Assembly: GCF_002968295.1 (NCBI RefSeq)
Contig: NZ_CP134399.1
Location: 4,712,001 to 4,776,000 of the forward strand
Source: Mycobacterium sp. ITM-2016-00317
GTDB lineage: Bacteria > Actinomycetota > Actinomycetes > Mycobacteriales > Mycobacteriaceae
Length of the DNA: 64,000 nt
Reading direction: 5' to 3'
The translations under genes were made by a program, and so were the position numbers. Numbering within the stretch: position 1 is the first letter of the stretch; every line of letters begins with the position of its first letter. Below the pieces are notes generated by a model, which was not told the origin of the DNA, made no database searches, and saw only the letters and a program-made list of their open reading frames with translations. Below, in pieces: positions 26,553-33,804 of this stretch.

Positions 26553-26927
26553 TCAGAGCAGCAGCAGCGCGGCGGTCACGAGCATCAGGCCGGCGGTGCC
26601 GCCGTGCACTCCCCAGGCGATGGACCCGGGGCCGCCGTTGCGGAGCACGATGGCCGCATCGGCCAGCGGAATCACCGTGGCGGCCAGGATGACCCAGCCC
26701 AGCAGGTGCGTCGCGCCGGCAGCCAGGAGAATCAGGACGAACAGCCCCGAAGCGATGTCCCGGACGCCCTTCACGCTCAGATAGGCGCCTACGGAGGGCT
26801 GTCCGAGATCCGGTTGCACCCCGTATCCGGCCGCGGCGACGCGCGGCGCGACGAGGAATCGGGCACCGACGAAGATGATGGCCGCGGCGATGAGTCCGGC
26901 GAGGACGTAGCCGATGGTGGTGGTCAT
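26553..26927 (-). CDS. DUF4267-type small membrane protein
   Basis: A 124-residue protein with four hydrophobic helices. The conserved pattern of the family is visible: PRVAAAGYG after helix 1, YLSVKGVRDIASGLF in the middle, and a final AWGVHGGTAGLMLV helix. The start ATG at 26927 has GAGCTTTCACC upstream, with a weak GAG only. It faces rnhA tail to tail with eight bases between. Function unknown. Confidence 0.75.
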   Translation of the reverse strand: MTTTIGYVLAGLIAAAIIFVGARFLVAPRVAAAGYGVQPDLGQPSVGAYLSVKGVRDIASGLFVLILLAAGATHLLGWVILAATVIPLADAAIVLRNGGPGSIAWGVHGGTAGLMLVTAALLLL

Positions 26928-27013
26928 GGTGAAAGCTCCTCAGCTGTCGGCGGAGATCGATGATCCGCGAACGATGCTGTCCTGCAATCGATCCGCCGGC
27001 ACAGAACCCCCCG

Positions 27014-27490
27014 TCAGACTGTCAGCGCCACGCACAGGGCGGCCACTGCCAGGCCCTGCAGTGTTGCGCGGGCGTCGATGATCCGTTCCCACCGGGCCTG
27101 CAGTGCACGGCCGTCCGGTAGCGACTCGCCGGCGGTCGCCGCCGCTGTCAGTTGCCGGTTGATGGGTGCGCTCACCCGCACGTAGAGCACGATCCAGACC
27201 GACAGCAGGACCAGGGCTGCCCCTGCCGCGATCGCCTGGGCCCAGTGGGCGGTGACCGTGGCCAACACGGCGGTCGTCGCCGCGCCGACGATCCCGATCA
27301 CCCCGGGCACCGGCATCCGCCGGTCCCCGAACCGGTGCATGTTCCCCATCGCCGCGACCAGGGCACCGTCGTCGACGCGTGCCATCGCGGGCCGCACGAC
27401 GATCGCGCAGAACACGTCCGTGCCGTAGACGACCGCGGTGGCCAGCACTGCGATCAGTGCGGCCGCGCTGGCGATGTGACCGAAGACCAT
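27014..27490 (-). CDS. DUF1772 (anthrone-oxygenase-like) membrane protein
   Basis: A 158-residue protein starting MVFGHIASAAAL with four membrane helices and an N-terminal VYGTDVFCAIVVRPAM segment, as in the DUF1772 family. The ATG at 27490 has GAGGAG nine bases upstream. It is divergent from a TetR-family gene, and inverted repeats lie between the two starts, so it is probably the regulator's target. Despite the family name, no oxygenase role can be claimed. Confidence 0.78.
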   Translation of the reverse strand: MVFGHIASAAALIAVLATAVVYGTDVFCAIVVRPAMARVDDGALVAAMGNMHRFGDRRMPVPGVIGIVGAATTAVLATVTAHWAQAIAAGAALVLLSVWIVLYVRVSAPINRQLTAAATAGESLPDGRALQARWERIIDARATLQGLAVAALCVALTV

Positions 27491-27513
27491 GTCGGCATCT
27501 CCTCGGAAGTAGG

Positions 27514-27583
27514 TGCTAGCAACGCTAACCCCGAGATCGGCTTCGGTCAATAGCGGCGCTAGCACTTCTAGCGGTGCTACTGT
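27514..27583. promoter_or_regulatory. TetR operator region between DUF1772 and TetR genes
   Basis: CGCTAG-CACTT-CTAGCG (27557-27573) is a perfect 6-5-6 inverted repeat, and TGCTAGCAACGCTAAC (27514-27529) contains two further GCTA half-sites. TACTGT (27578-27583) is a -10 candidate five bases before the TetR ATG, so binding would block both divergent promoters. Confidence 0.55.
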
Positions 27584-27588
27584 GCGGT

Positions 27589-28167
27589 ATGGCCGCCGAA
27601 GACCGCCGGGAACGCGAACGCGCCGCACGACGGTTGCTGATCATCACGACGGCGCGTCGGCTGGCCGAAGCCGAAGGCTGGGACGCGGTCACCACGCGTC
27701 GGCTGTCCACCGAGATCGAGTACAGCCAGCCCGTCTTGTACAAGCACTTCACCGGCATGGAACAGATCGCCGAAGCCGTCGCCCTCGACGGGTTCGGCGA
27801 GCTGACGGACGCGATCCGCGCCGCCCGCTCCGACGACGGCCCGCCACGGGACGCCCTGGCCCGGGTCGCACGCGCATACCTCGACTTCGCGGGCGACAAC
27901 CCGGCCGTCTACGACGCGATGTTCACCCGCGCGACGACGTTGCGGTTCGCCGCCGACGACACACCGCCGCAGCTGACCGCGGCCTTCGCCGCGTTGCGCC
28001 ACGCGATCGGGCGAGTGGCCGACGCACAGAGCATCGACACTCACACCGAGGTGTTCTTCGCCGCGCTGCACGGACTTGCCACCCTCGACCGTGCCGCACG
28101 ATTGCGTCCCGACGCCGAATCGGACCGTCTCGACCAGCTCGTCGAGCAGTTCACCCGCGGCCGGTGA
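27589..28167 (+). CDS. TetR-family transcriptional regulator
   Basis: A 192-residue TetR protein with an N-terminal DNA-binding domain (LIITTARRLAEAEGW, then TTRRLSTEIEYSQPVLYKHF as helix-turn-helix, about residues 15-55) and a helical ligand domain. The ATG at 27589 follows TACTGT closely and lacks a Shine-Dalgarno, so the mRNA is probably leaderless. It likely represses itself and the divergent DUF1772 gene through the CGCTAG repeats between them. The inducer is unknown. Confidence 0.87.
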   Translation: MAAEDRRERERAARRLLIITTARRLAEAEGWDAVTTRRLSTEIEYSQPVLYKHFTGMEQIAEAVALDGFGELTDAIRAARSDDGPPRDALARVARAYLDFAGDNPAVYDAMFTRATTLRFAADDTPPQLTAAFAALRHAIGRVADAQSIDTHTEVFFAALHGLATLDRAARLRPDAESDRLDQLVEQFTRGR

Positions 28168-28252
28168 GACCGGCCGCGCGCGCCGGTCGGAGTCGGTGCG
28201 GCGGCGCGAGGCGAGGGCTACCGTCGACCAGGTGACGGTGCCAGGATCGCGG

Positions 28253-29725
28253 ATGGCACGGGCGTGCGGAACGGGAGCCGTTCTCGTCGTCCTCGCCGCG
28301 GTCCCGTCGTGCGGCCACACCGCGCAGCCGCCCCCGGCGACCGATACGGCCGCGACGGCACCCACGACGACCGTGCCCACCACGAAGATGCCCACCACGA
28401 ACCCGCCCGTGGCGCCCGCGCCCGAGTTCGCCCCCATCGCCCAGCTGGTGAACGACGCGATCGCGGCACACCGGCTGCCCGGCGCGGTCGTGATGGTCGG
28501 GCACGGCGGAAAGATCGTGTTCCGCCAGGCCTTCGGGCAGCGCAAGCTCGCCGGCGAACCCGGGCTGGACGGGACGCCCGCGCCCGCCGAGCCGATGACC
28601 GAGGACACCCTCTTCGACCTGGCGTCGCTGACCAAGAGCGTCGCGACGGCGCCGTCCGTCATGCAGCTGTATGACCGGGGCCGGGTGAAGATCGACGAGT
28701 CCGTGCAGACCTATCTGCCCGATTTCAACCCGCACAACGACCCGCGGCGGGCCCGGGTGACACTGCGCATGCTGCTGACACACACCTCGGGCATCGCCGG
28801 AGATCTGAGCCTGGACGGCCCGTGGGGGCTGGACCGGGCCGACAAAGCCGACGGTCTTCGCCGCGCGCTCGGCGCCTGGGTGGTGTACGAACCCGGCGAG
28901 CAATTCCACTACTCCGACATCAACTTCATCCTGCTCGGCGCGATCGTCGAGAAGCTCACCGCCCAGTCACTGGACACCTACGCCCGCGACCACGTCTTCA
29001 CCCCGCTGGGCATGCAGGACACCCGATACCTGCCTGCAGCCAAAGCCTGCGGGCCACACCGGATCCGGGGCACCGCGCTCGTCGCCGATCCCGGGGCTCC
29101 TGCGGCCCGCGACTGCCCGGCGGGCACGTGGAACACCGAACTGCTGTCGCGCGTCGCGCCCACCGCGATCGACGAGGACACCCCGGGCATCAACCCCGAC
29201 TTCGGCCATCCGCTGCGCGGGACGGTGCACGACCCGACCGCGCGCCGGATGGGTGGCGCGACCGGCAGCGCCGGGGTGTTCTCCACCGTGCACGACCTCG
29301 GCCTGTACGCGCAGGCCCTGCTCGACCTCCTCGCCGGCCGCCCCGGCACGTTCCCCCTCGACCGCTCCACCGCACAGCTGATGACGACCCCGCAGCAGCC
29401 CGGGCACCATCCGGGCCAGATCGACACGGCGAACGCGAAAGACGCTGTCAGCGTTCACTATCCGGCCATACCGGGACAGAACCTGCGCGGCTTCGGCTGG
29501 GACATCGACACCTCGCACTCCCGGCCCCGCGGCACCATCTTCCCCGTCGGCAGCTTCGGCCACACGGGCTTCACCGGGACGACGCTGTGGCTGGACCCCG
29601 GCTCGGACACCTACGTGATCGTGCTGGCGAACGTGATCCACCAGCGCGGCGGCCCACCCATCACCCGGTTGAGCGGCGACGTGGCCACCGCTGCGGCCCG
29701 GGCTCTACGCCTCTACGGAAGCTGA
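28253..29725 (+). CDS. Putative lipoprotein, beta-lactamase-family serine hydrolase
   Basis: A 490-residue class C beta-lactamase-like hydrolase. The nucleophile motif SxxK is SLTK, the tyrosine motif is YSDIN and the third motif region is GHTGFTG. The N terminus has a signal peptide ending VPSC, a possible lipobox, then a Thr/Pro-rich linker to about residue 60. The ATG at 28253 has CAGGA seven bases upstream. Members of this family are esterases or peptidases of the cell surface; true beta-lactamase activity is unlikely but not excluded. Confidence 0.82.
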   Translation: MARACGTGAVLVVLAAVPSCGHTAQPPPATDTAATAPTTTVPTTKMPTTNPPVAPAPEFAPIAQLVNDAIAAHRLPGAVVMVGHGGKIVFRQAFGQRKLAGEPGLDGTPAPAEPMTEDTLFDLASLTKSVATAPSVMQLYDRGRVKIDESVQTYLPDFNPHNDPRRARVTLRMLLTHTSGIAGDLSLDGPWGLDRADKADGLRRALGAWVVYEPGEQFHYSDINFILLGAIVEKLTAQSLDTYARDHVFTPLGMQDTRYLPAAKACGPHRIRGTALVADPGAPAARDCPAGTWNTELLSRVAPTAIDEDTPGINPDFGHPLRGTVHDPTARRMGGATGSAGVFSTVHDLGLYAQALLDLLAGRPGTFPLDRSTAQLMTTPQQPGHHPGQIDTANAKDAVSVHYPAIPGQNLRGFGWDIDTSHSRPRGTIFPVGSFGHTGFTGTTLWLDPGSDTYVIVLANVIHQRGGPPITRLSGDVATAAARALRLYGS

Positions 29726-29752
29726 CCGCACGCACCGGCACGCCCTTCTGGA

Positions 29753-29884
29753 TTGGCGATCCTGCACACCCGCCTGGCCCGGTTGACAGGCGACGGATAC
29801 ACCAAATCAGAGACCGCGGCTCATCTGTTCATCAGGCCGCGCACCGTGGAATGGCACCTCGGCAGGATCTTCGCCAAGCTGGGG
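29753..29884 (+). pseudogene. Remnant of a LuxR-type HTH regulator
   Basis: The frame encodes LARLTGDGYTKSETAAHL followed by RPRTVEWHLGRIFAKLG, the recognition helix and end of a LuxR-family HTH domain. No upstream regulator domains exist, since the serine hydrolase ends at 29725. After AKLG the frame runs into the end of the HNH gene. It is a decayed 3' fragment at the edge of the accessory patch. Confidence 0.65.
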
Positions 29885-29898
29885 TGTCTTCGCGGCGG

Positions 29899-31410
29899 TC
29901 AGGCGGCTTGGTTGTCGGGTGGTGCGGGTCCGCCGGGTTGGCCGGGATCGTCGGTCCGTTGAGGGGCGTCTGACGCTGTGTCGCCGGTCTTCCCACCGTC
30001 GGCGGGTTCGGCCGGCGCGGCGATGTCGTCGGCAACCGCGGGTTCCGGATTGTCGGGTGGGCGGAGAAGCCGTTCGGGTCGGTGGTAGAAGTTGAGCCGG
30101 GTCTGGCCGGTGTCCAGGTGCGGTGGTGGGTCCCATTCGACCTCGCAGCGCTCGTTCATCCGCGTGGTCCAGCCGCCGTGTTCGTCGACGCTGCGGTTGT
30201 GCGGCCCGCAGGCCAGGCCTAGTTCGTCGACATTGGTGTTGCCGCCCTTGGCCCAATCAGCCACCACGTGATGGACCTGGGAACCGTACGCCCCGACGGT
30301 GCAGCACGGTTTGGTGCACCCGCCGTCACGGGCGATCAGCATGATCCGCTGCGCCGGGGAAGCGACCCGCCTGGTGCGGAACAACTCCAGCGCCGATCCG
30401 GTCGCCCGGTCGAACACCGCCAGATAATGATTGGCATGCCCGGCCATCCGGATCACCTCAGCGATCGGCACCACCGTGCCCCCGCCGGTGACACCGACCC
30501 CGGCCCGCGACTCCAGATCCTGCAGCGTGGTCCGGATGATCACCGACACCGGTAACCCGTTCAAGTTCCCGAGTTCCCCACTCATCAACGCAATACGGCC
30601 AGCCGCAACCAGCGCGTCGTGCTGACGCTGGGCCAGGCTGCGCTGATCGTTGTCGATCTGCGCCTGCGACGGGGTCCCCGACGTACACGGTTCCGGATCG
30701 TCGGGATTACACATCCCCGGCGCCGCGAACTTCGCGAAGATCGCCTCCCACACCGCCCACGCCTCCGGCGTCAACGTCGCAGACAGGTCGGTCATCCCGT
30801 CGGGGCGTTGCTTGCTCCTGGTCACCGCGCGCTTGCGGGCGCGTTCGGTGTCATCCGGCTCCGGACCGTCCTGATCGAGCAGGAACAACGTGCGGTCGGC
30901 CGAGTCCTTCAACTCCTTGGGTCCATTGCCTACCGCAGTACGGACAAGGTCGACCTCGATCTGCTCCCGGGTGGCCGCATCAACCCAGCTCGGCACCTTG
31001 TTGAGCGATCGGCGAATCACGTCGACGTGTTCGGCGTTGATCAGCCCGTGTTCCTGGGCGATCGCCGTCGCGGGCAACACCGGCGGCAGGGTCGGCCCGG
31101 TCAACGATGGCCGCGGCGCCAACACCGCGGCCTCGGTCAGCCGGCGGTGGGCCTCACCAGTCGAGATCCGCCACCGGACCGTCAACACCTCTTTCCACGA
31201 CTTCGCACCCATCTGCTGCGGAGTCGCCTCGACCTGCAACCGCGCCAACAACCGATGACCGACCGCCGGCAGCCGACACCACAACGTTTCCAGTTCATCC
31301 AGGGCCCCAACAAGATCGGGCCGCGTCAGTAGATCGACCTCACAGCCGGCCACCTCATCGAAGGCAGCCCGCAACGCGGCGATCGCGTCCTGCAGGTCCC
31401 CACCCGACAT
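29899..31410 (-). CDS. DUF222/HNH endonuclease of the 13E12 type, SOS-controlled
   Basis: The 503-residue protein has an N-terminal DUF222 region and a C-terminal HNH nuclease: Cys-containing RDGGCTKPCC, VHHVVADWAKGG with the His pair, and LACGPHN with Asn-His. It resembles the 13E12 repeat proteins that are multicopy in M. tuberculosis. The tail after the nuclease is Pro/Asp-rich. The ATG at 31410 (MSGGDLQDAI) is preferred: TATGTT (31422-31417) sits six bases upstream as a leaderless -10, overlapped by an SOS box. Upstream the frame continues by chance into a ligD fragment, which would make a false 622-residue fusion. Confidence 0.82.
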   Translation of the reverse strand: MSGGDLQDAIAALRAAFDEVAGCEVDLLTRPDLVGALDELETLWCRLPAVGHRLLARLQVEATPQQMGAKSWKEVLTVRWRISTGEAHRRLTEAAVLAPRPSLTGPTLPPVLPATAIAQEHGLINAEHVDVIRRSLNKVPSWVDAATREQIEVDLVRTAVGNGPKELKDSADRTLFLLDQDGPEPDDTERARKRAVTRSKQRPDGMTDLSATLTPEAWAVWEAIFAKFAAPGMCNPDDPEPCTSGTPSQAQIDNDQRSLAQRQHDALVAAGRIALMSGELGNLNGLPVSVIIRTTLQDLESRAGVGVTGGGTVVPIAEVIRMAGHANHYLAVFDRATGSALELFRTRRVASPAQRIMLIARDGGCTKPCCTVGAYGSQVHHVVADWAKGGNTNVDELGLACGPHNRSVDEHGGWTTRMNERCEVEWDPPPHLDTGQTRLNFYHRPERLLRPPDNPEPAVADDIAAPAEPADGGKTGDTASDAPQRTDDPGQPGGPAPPDNQAA

Positions 31411-31413
31411 ACT

Positions 31414-31429
31414 TCGAACATACATTCGA
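31414..31429. promoter_or_regulatory. LexA (SOS) box overlapping the HNH promoter
   Basis: TCGAACATACATTCGA differs from the mycobacterial SOS box TCGAAC-N4-GTTCGA at one base. It covers the -10 hexamer TATGTT on the minus strand and ends four bases before the HNH ATG, an ideal place for repression by LexA. Confidence 0.72.
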
Positions 31430-31453
31430 CCACCGACAAATTTCGTAGACTCG

Positions 31454-31723
31454 TCGATCGCCGCGGGCACGATCAGTCCGCCGCCCTCGGCCAGCGCCTC
31501 CAGCAGCCGCCGACGGTCGGAGTACCTGGCCTTCACCAGCGACCGGCCTTCGAGATACAGGATGTCGAACGCCCAGAACTCCACCCGGGTCGAGCGCGCC
31601 CGGTTCTGCATCTGACCGAAGTCGGGTACGCCGGACTCGTCGAGCGCCACCGCCTCACCGTCGAGGACGACATGGTGATCGGCGAGGTCGACGCCGAGCG
31701 CCTGCAACTGCGGGTACTCGCCG
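31454..31723 (-). pseudogene. 270-bp duplicated fragment of ligD
   Basis: This segment aligns without gaps to 34310-34579 inside ligD, offset exactly 2,856 bp, with about 24 mismatches counted by eye (roughly 91% identity). It encodes part of the ATP-dependent ligase domain (VVLDGEAVALDESGVP through LEALAEGGGLIVP) but lacks the active-site lysine motif and all other domains, so it cannot be functional. Most differences are at third codon positions, which suggests divergence under coding constraint, for example as part of a second complete ligase gene, before truncation. Confidence 0.85.
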
Positions 31724-31747
31724 CTGAGCTCTAGCTGCGCGCACTCA

Positions 31748-31774
31748 CCCCTGAGAGTGTGTTTCACACAGGGG
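31748..31774 (-). terminator. Stem-loop after the hydrolase-MerR operon
   Basis: CCCCT (31748-31752) and GTGTG (31757-31761) pair with CACAC (31765-31769) and AGGGG (31770-31774), leaving a four-base bulge and a TTT loop. It lies 18 bases beyond the MerR stop codon in the direction of transcription. Confidence 0.45.
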
Positions 31775-31792
31775 AATCGAGAATTTTCTCAC

Positions 31793-32578
31793 TCAGCGCG
31801 GATCTGATCTAGGGATCTCGACGCCTGCGGTGCGCAGTCTTGCCTCAACGAGCGATGCGAATCGGGCGGTCGCGGAGTCGTGTTCTTCGCCGTGGTGGGC
31901 GATCAGCCGGTACCGGGTCGCGGTCTCGGTGCCTGCTTGCAGGCCGGTCACGATCCTCAGTCGCTCCGGGTTGGCGAGGTAATACTCGGCCATATCGCCG
32001 GCTAGTTCAGCGACACGGGGATCATCCGCTGCCCATGTCGCCAGTTCGGCGCTGCGCTTGATCAGAGCAAGGAACCGGGGGTCACTCAAGGCGTGCTCGA
32101 TATCAGTGAGGTAGTCGTCGAAGCCCTCGGGGACCAGCGCCTTGGCGAGCACAAACGATTCTCGGGCGGTCTGTACGTCATCCGGTGCGAAGCCGACGCT
32201 CGGCATTCCCTCCAGCATCGCTATTGCACGGTCGGGCAACAGGGTTCGATCACCGGATGTGAGCCGACGGAGCATGTCCCGCTGCTGGATCAGCTCGGCA
32301 ATGCACGCGGTGAGGTGCCGCTCGACATCGGCAAGTTCGTCGGCGAACTGAGCGTCCTCGGAGTCGAGCAACACGGCGATGTCGGCCAACGGCACCCCAG
32401 CGACTGCCAGAGTTCGGACTTGCACCAACCTCAACAAGTCGGCCGAACCGTATCGGCGGTAGCCTGAGCCGTCTCGCGAGGGTTCGTCGACCAAGCCGAG
32501 CTTGTGGTAGTGCCGCACCGTCTTGATCGTGATGTCAGCGAATGCGGCCGCCTGGCCGATGGTCACCCCGACGGTCAT
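31793..32578 (-). CDS. MerR-family transcriptional regulator
   Basis: A 261-residue regulator. The N-terminal MerR winged helix is clear (VTIGQAAAFADITIKTVRHY, YRRYGSADLLRLVQVRTL), followed by a coiled-coil dimer helix and a long helical C-terminal region that resembles the TipAS-like ligand part of drug-responsive MerR proteins. The ATG at 32578 lies four bases after the upstream hydrolase stop, so the genes form an operon. GC content around here is visibly lower than in neighbouring core genes, indicating acquisition from elsewhere. Confidence 0.85.
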   Translation of the reverse strand: MTVGVTIGQAAAFADITIKTVRHYHKLGLVDEPSRDGSGYRRYGSADLLRLVQVRTLAVAGVPLADIAVLLDSEDAQFADELADVERHLTACIAELIQQRDMLRRLTSGDRTLLPDRAIAMLEGMPSVGFAPDDVQTARESFVLAKALVPEGFDDYLTDIEHALSDPRFLALIKRSAELATWAADDPRVAELAGDMAEYYLANPERLRIVTGLQAGTETATRYRLIAHHGEEHDSATARFASLVEARLRTAGVEIPRSDPR

Positions 32579-32582
32579 CGAC

Positions 32583-33347
32583 TCAGCGATCCTCTCGATC
32601 CAGTGCAGCGACCTCCCGTACGGCAGCGGCGACTGCCCGGAAGTCTTTACGCAAGATTTGTGTGTGGTTGCTTCTAACCTTCGCGCTGACACGCAGATTC
32701 GAATTCCGGCGCAGCACCGGCTCGAGGGAGGCACGCATCTTCTGGATCTCCTCCGCGCCACCACCGAGACTCGAACCTGAGCCCAGGACGTAGCGCACCG
32801 GGCAGCGTAGTCGCTCCAGCACTGGCTCTATGGCAGCACAGACTTCATTGATCTCGATGTTGACCTCTGCGTGCTGAGCGGCACTCATCGAAGCAGCCAG
32901 GCCGAACGGTCGAGCCAGCGGAAGGCCCCACCGCATCATGCGGAACGCACGCCGAATGCGTTCCCGGTTCGCCTGCCCGGTCAGCCCAAAAGGAACCGCG
33001 CCGTCGACCGAGACCACACCGGCAACCCGATCCGGATTGCGGTCGGCCCAGTGCACGGCAAGCGCCGCACCGTAGGACCACCCGACCAACAGCGGCCGGT
33101 CAACGCCCGTCGCGTCCACAACCGCATCGACATCACGCAGACACCCCTCAAAGGAATAGTCCAGCGAACGCTTCGACCCGCCACGGGCTCGCTCGTCATA
33201 GGTGACGTGTCTCCACCCGGGCCCGAGTTCGGCTATCACGCGGAACCAGGAACGCTGACTGGCGTACGAGCCGTTGAGATAGAGAACGGCAACCCCGGCG
33301 CTACGGGTGTCGGTTACCGACAAGGCCGTGTCGTCGAAGGGCACCAT
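32583..33347 (-). CDS. Alpha/beta hydrolase in a MerR-controlled operon
   Basis: A 254-residue alpha/beta hydrolase with the N-terminal strand VAVLYLNGSYASQRSW, nucleophile elbow GWSYGAA and a C-terminal SNHTQILRKDF that supplies the catalytic His. The lid region is short. AAGGAG precedes the ATG at 33347. It heads an operon with the MerR gene and has a typical MerR promoter 40-70 bases upstream. Parts of this gene are only about 47% GC by eye (for example 32641-32700), unlike its surroundings. The substrate is probably a small toxic or xenobiotic ester, but this is inference. Confidence 0.78.
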   Translation of the reverse strand: MVPFDDTALSVTDTRSAGVAVLYLNGSYASQRSWFRVIAELGPGWRHVTYDERARGGSKRSLDYSFEGCLRDVDAVVDATGVDRPLLVGWSYGAALAVHWADRNPDRVAGVVSVDGAVPFGLTGQANRERIRRAFRMMRWGLPLARPFGLAASMSAAQHAEVNIEINEVCAAIEPVLERLRCPVRYVLGSGSSLGGGAEEIQKMRASLEPVLRRNSNLRVSAKVRSNHTQILRKDFRAVAAAVREVAALDREDR

Positions 33348-33386
33348 CCTGCTCCTTGATGCGGTGGACGAACGAATCATGCGCTC

Positions 33387-33417
33387 AGCATCCACCCTGC
33401 CCTCGGGTCAAGGTCAA
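33387..33417 (-). promoter_or_regulatory. MerR-type promoter with 19-bp spacer and dyad
   Basis: On the minus strand a TTGACC (33417-33412) and GATGCT (33392-33387) are 19 bp apart, the long spacing typical of MerR-activated promoters. The spacer holds an imperfect dyad ACCTTGACC...GGGCAGGGT (33414-33394) in which 7 of 9 arm bases pair. Confidence 0.6.
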
Positions 33418-33804
33418 GAACTGCCGGCGCAATAGACCTCGACGCCAGCACCCGGCGGGTCGCAGACGCGCTGACCGTGGCTACCACTACCAACACACGA
33501 CCGGTATGCGACACCCGTCGCCTCCACGATGGGATTCAACGATCTGGACTTCATTTGTGTGCACAGACTTTCACCGGCAACTCAATTCCTGCACAACTGG
33601 CGGAGGTGCAGTACTCGAAGTGTGCGTTGCGCCAAAAGGTATGGACTCCCCTGCACCCCTACCGGCGCGTATCGTCCAAGCCGGCGAATTGGATCGCCAC
33701 CTTCATGGGTCGTGCCTGCAGCTACGACATCACCGCTGCAAGAATCGAACTCGGCTACCCTCCGGCGGCGAACCTGGCCCAGGGACCGGCGCAGCAGTAT
33801 CCGC
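33418..33804. other. Gene-poor, low-GC region beside ligD
   Basis: About 390 bases between the MerR-type promoter and the end of ligD. Base composition is far below the local norm (about 48% GC in 33541-33600 by eye). A 113-codon GTG-started frame at 33477-33818 runs through it and into ligD, but it shows no recognised domain, signal or ribosome-binding site. It is best seen as foreign or decayed DNA at the edge of the accessory patch. Confidence 0.5.

Noticed and set aside
29899..31767. 622-residue fusion of a LigD fragment to an HNH nuclease
   Set aside because: The promoter, SOS box and natural DUF222 start at 31410 show that the upstream in-frame part is a ligD remnant read by chance.
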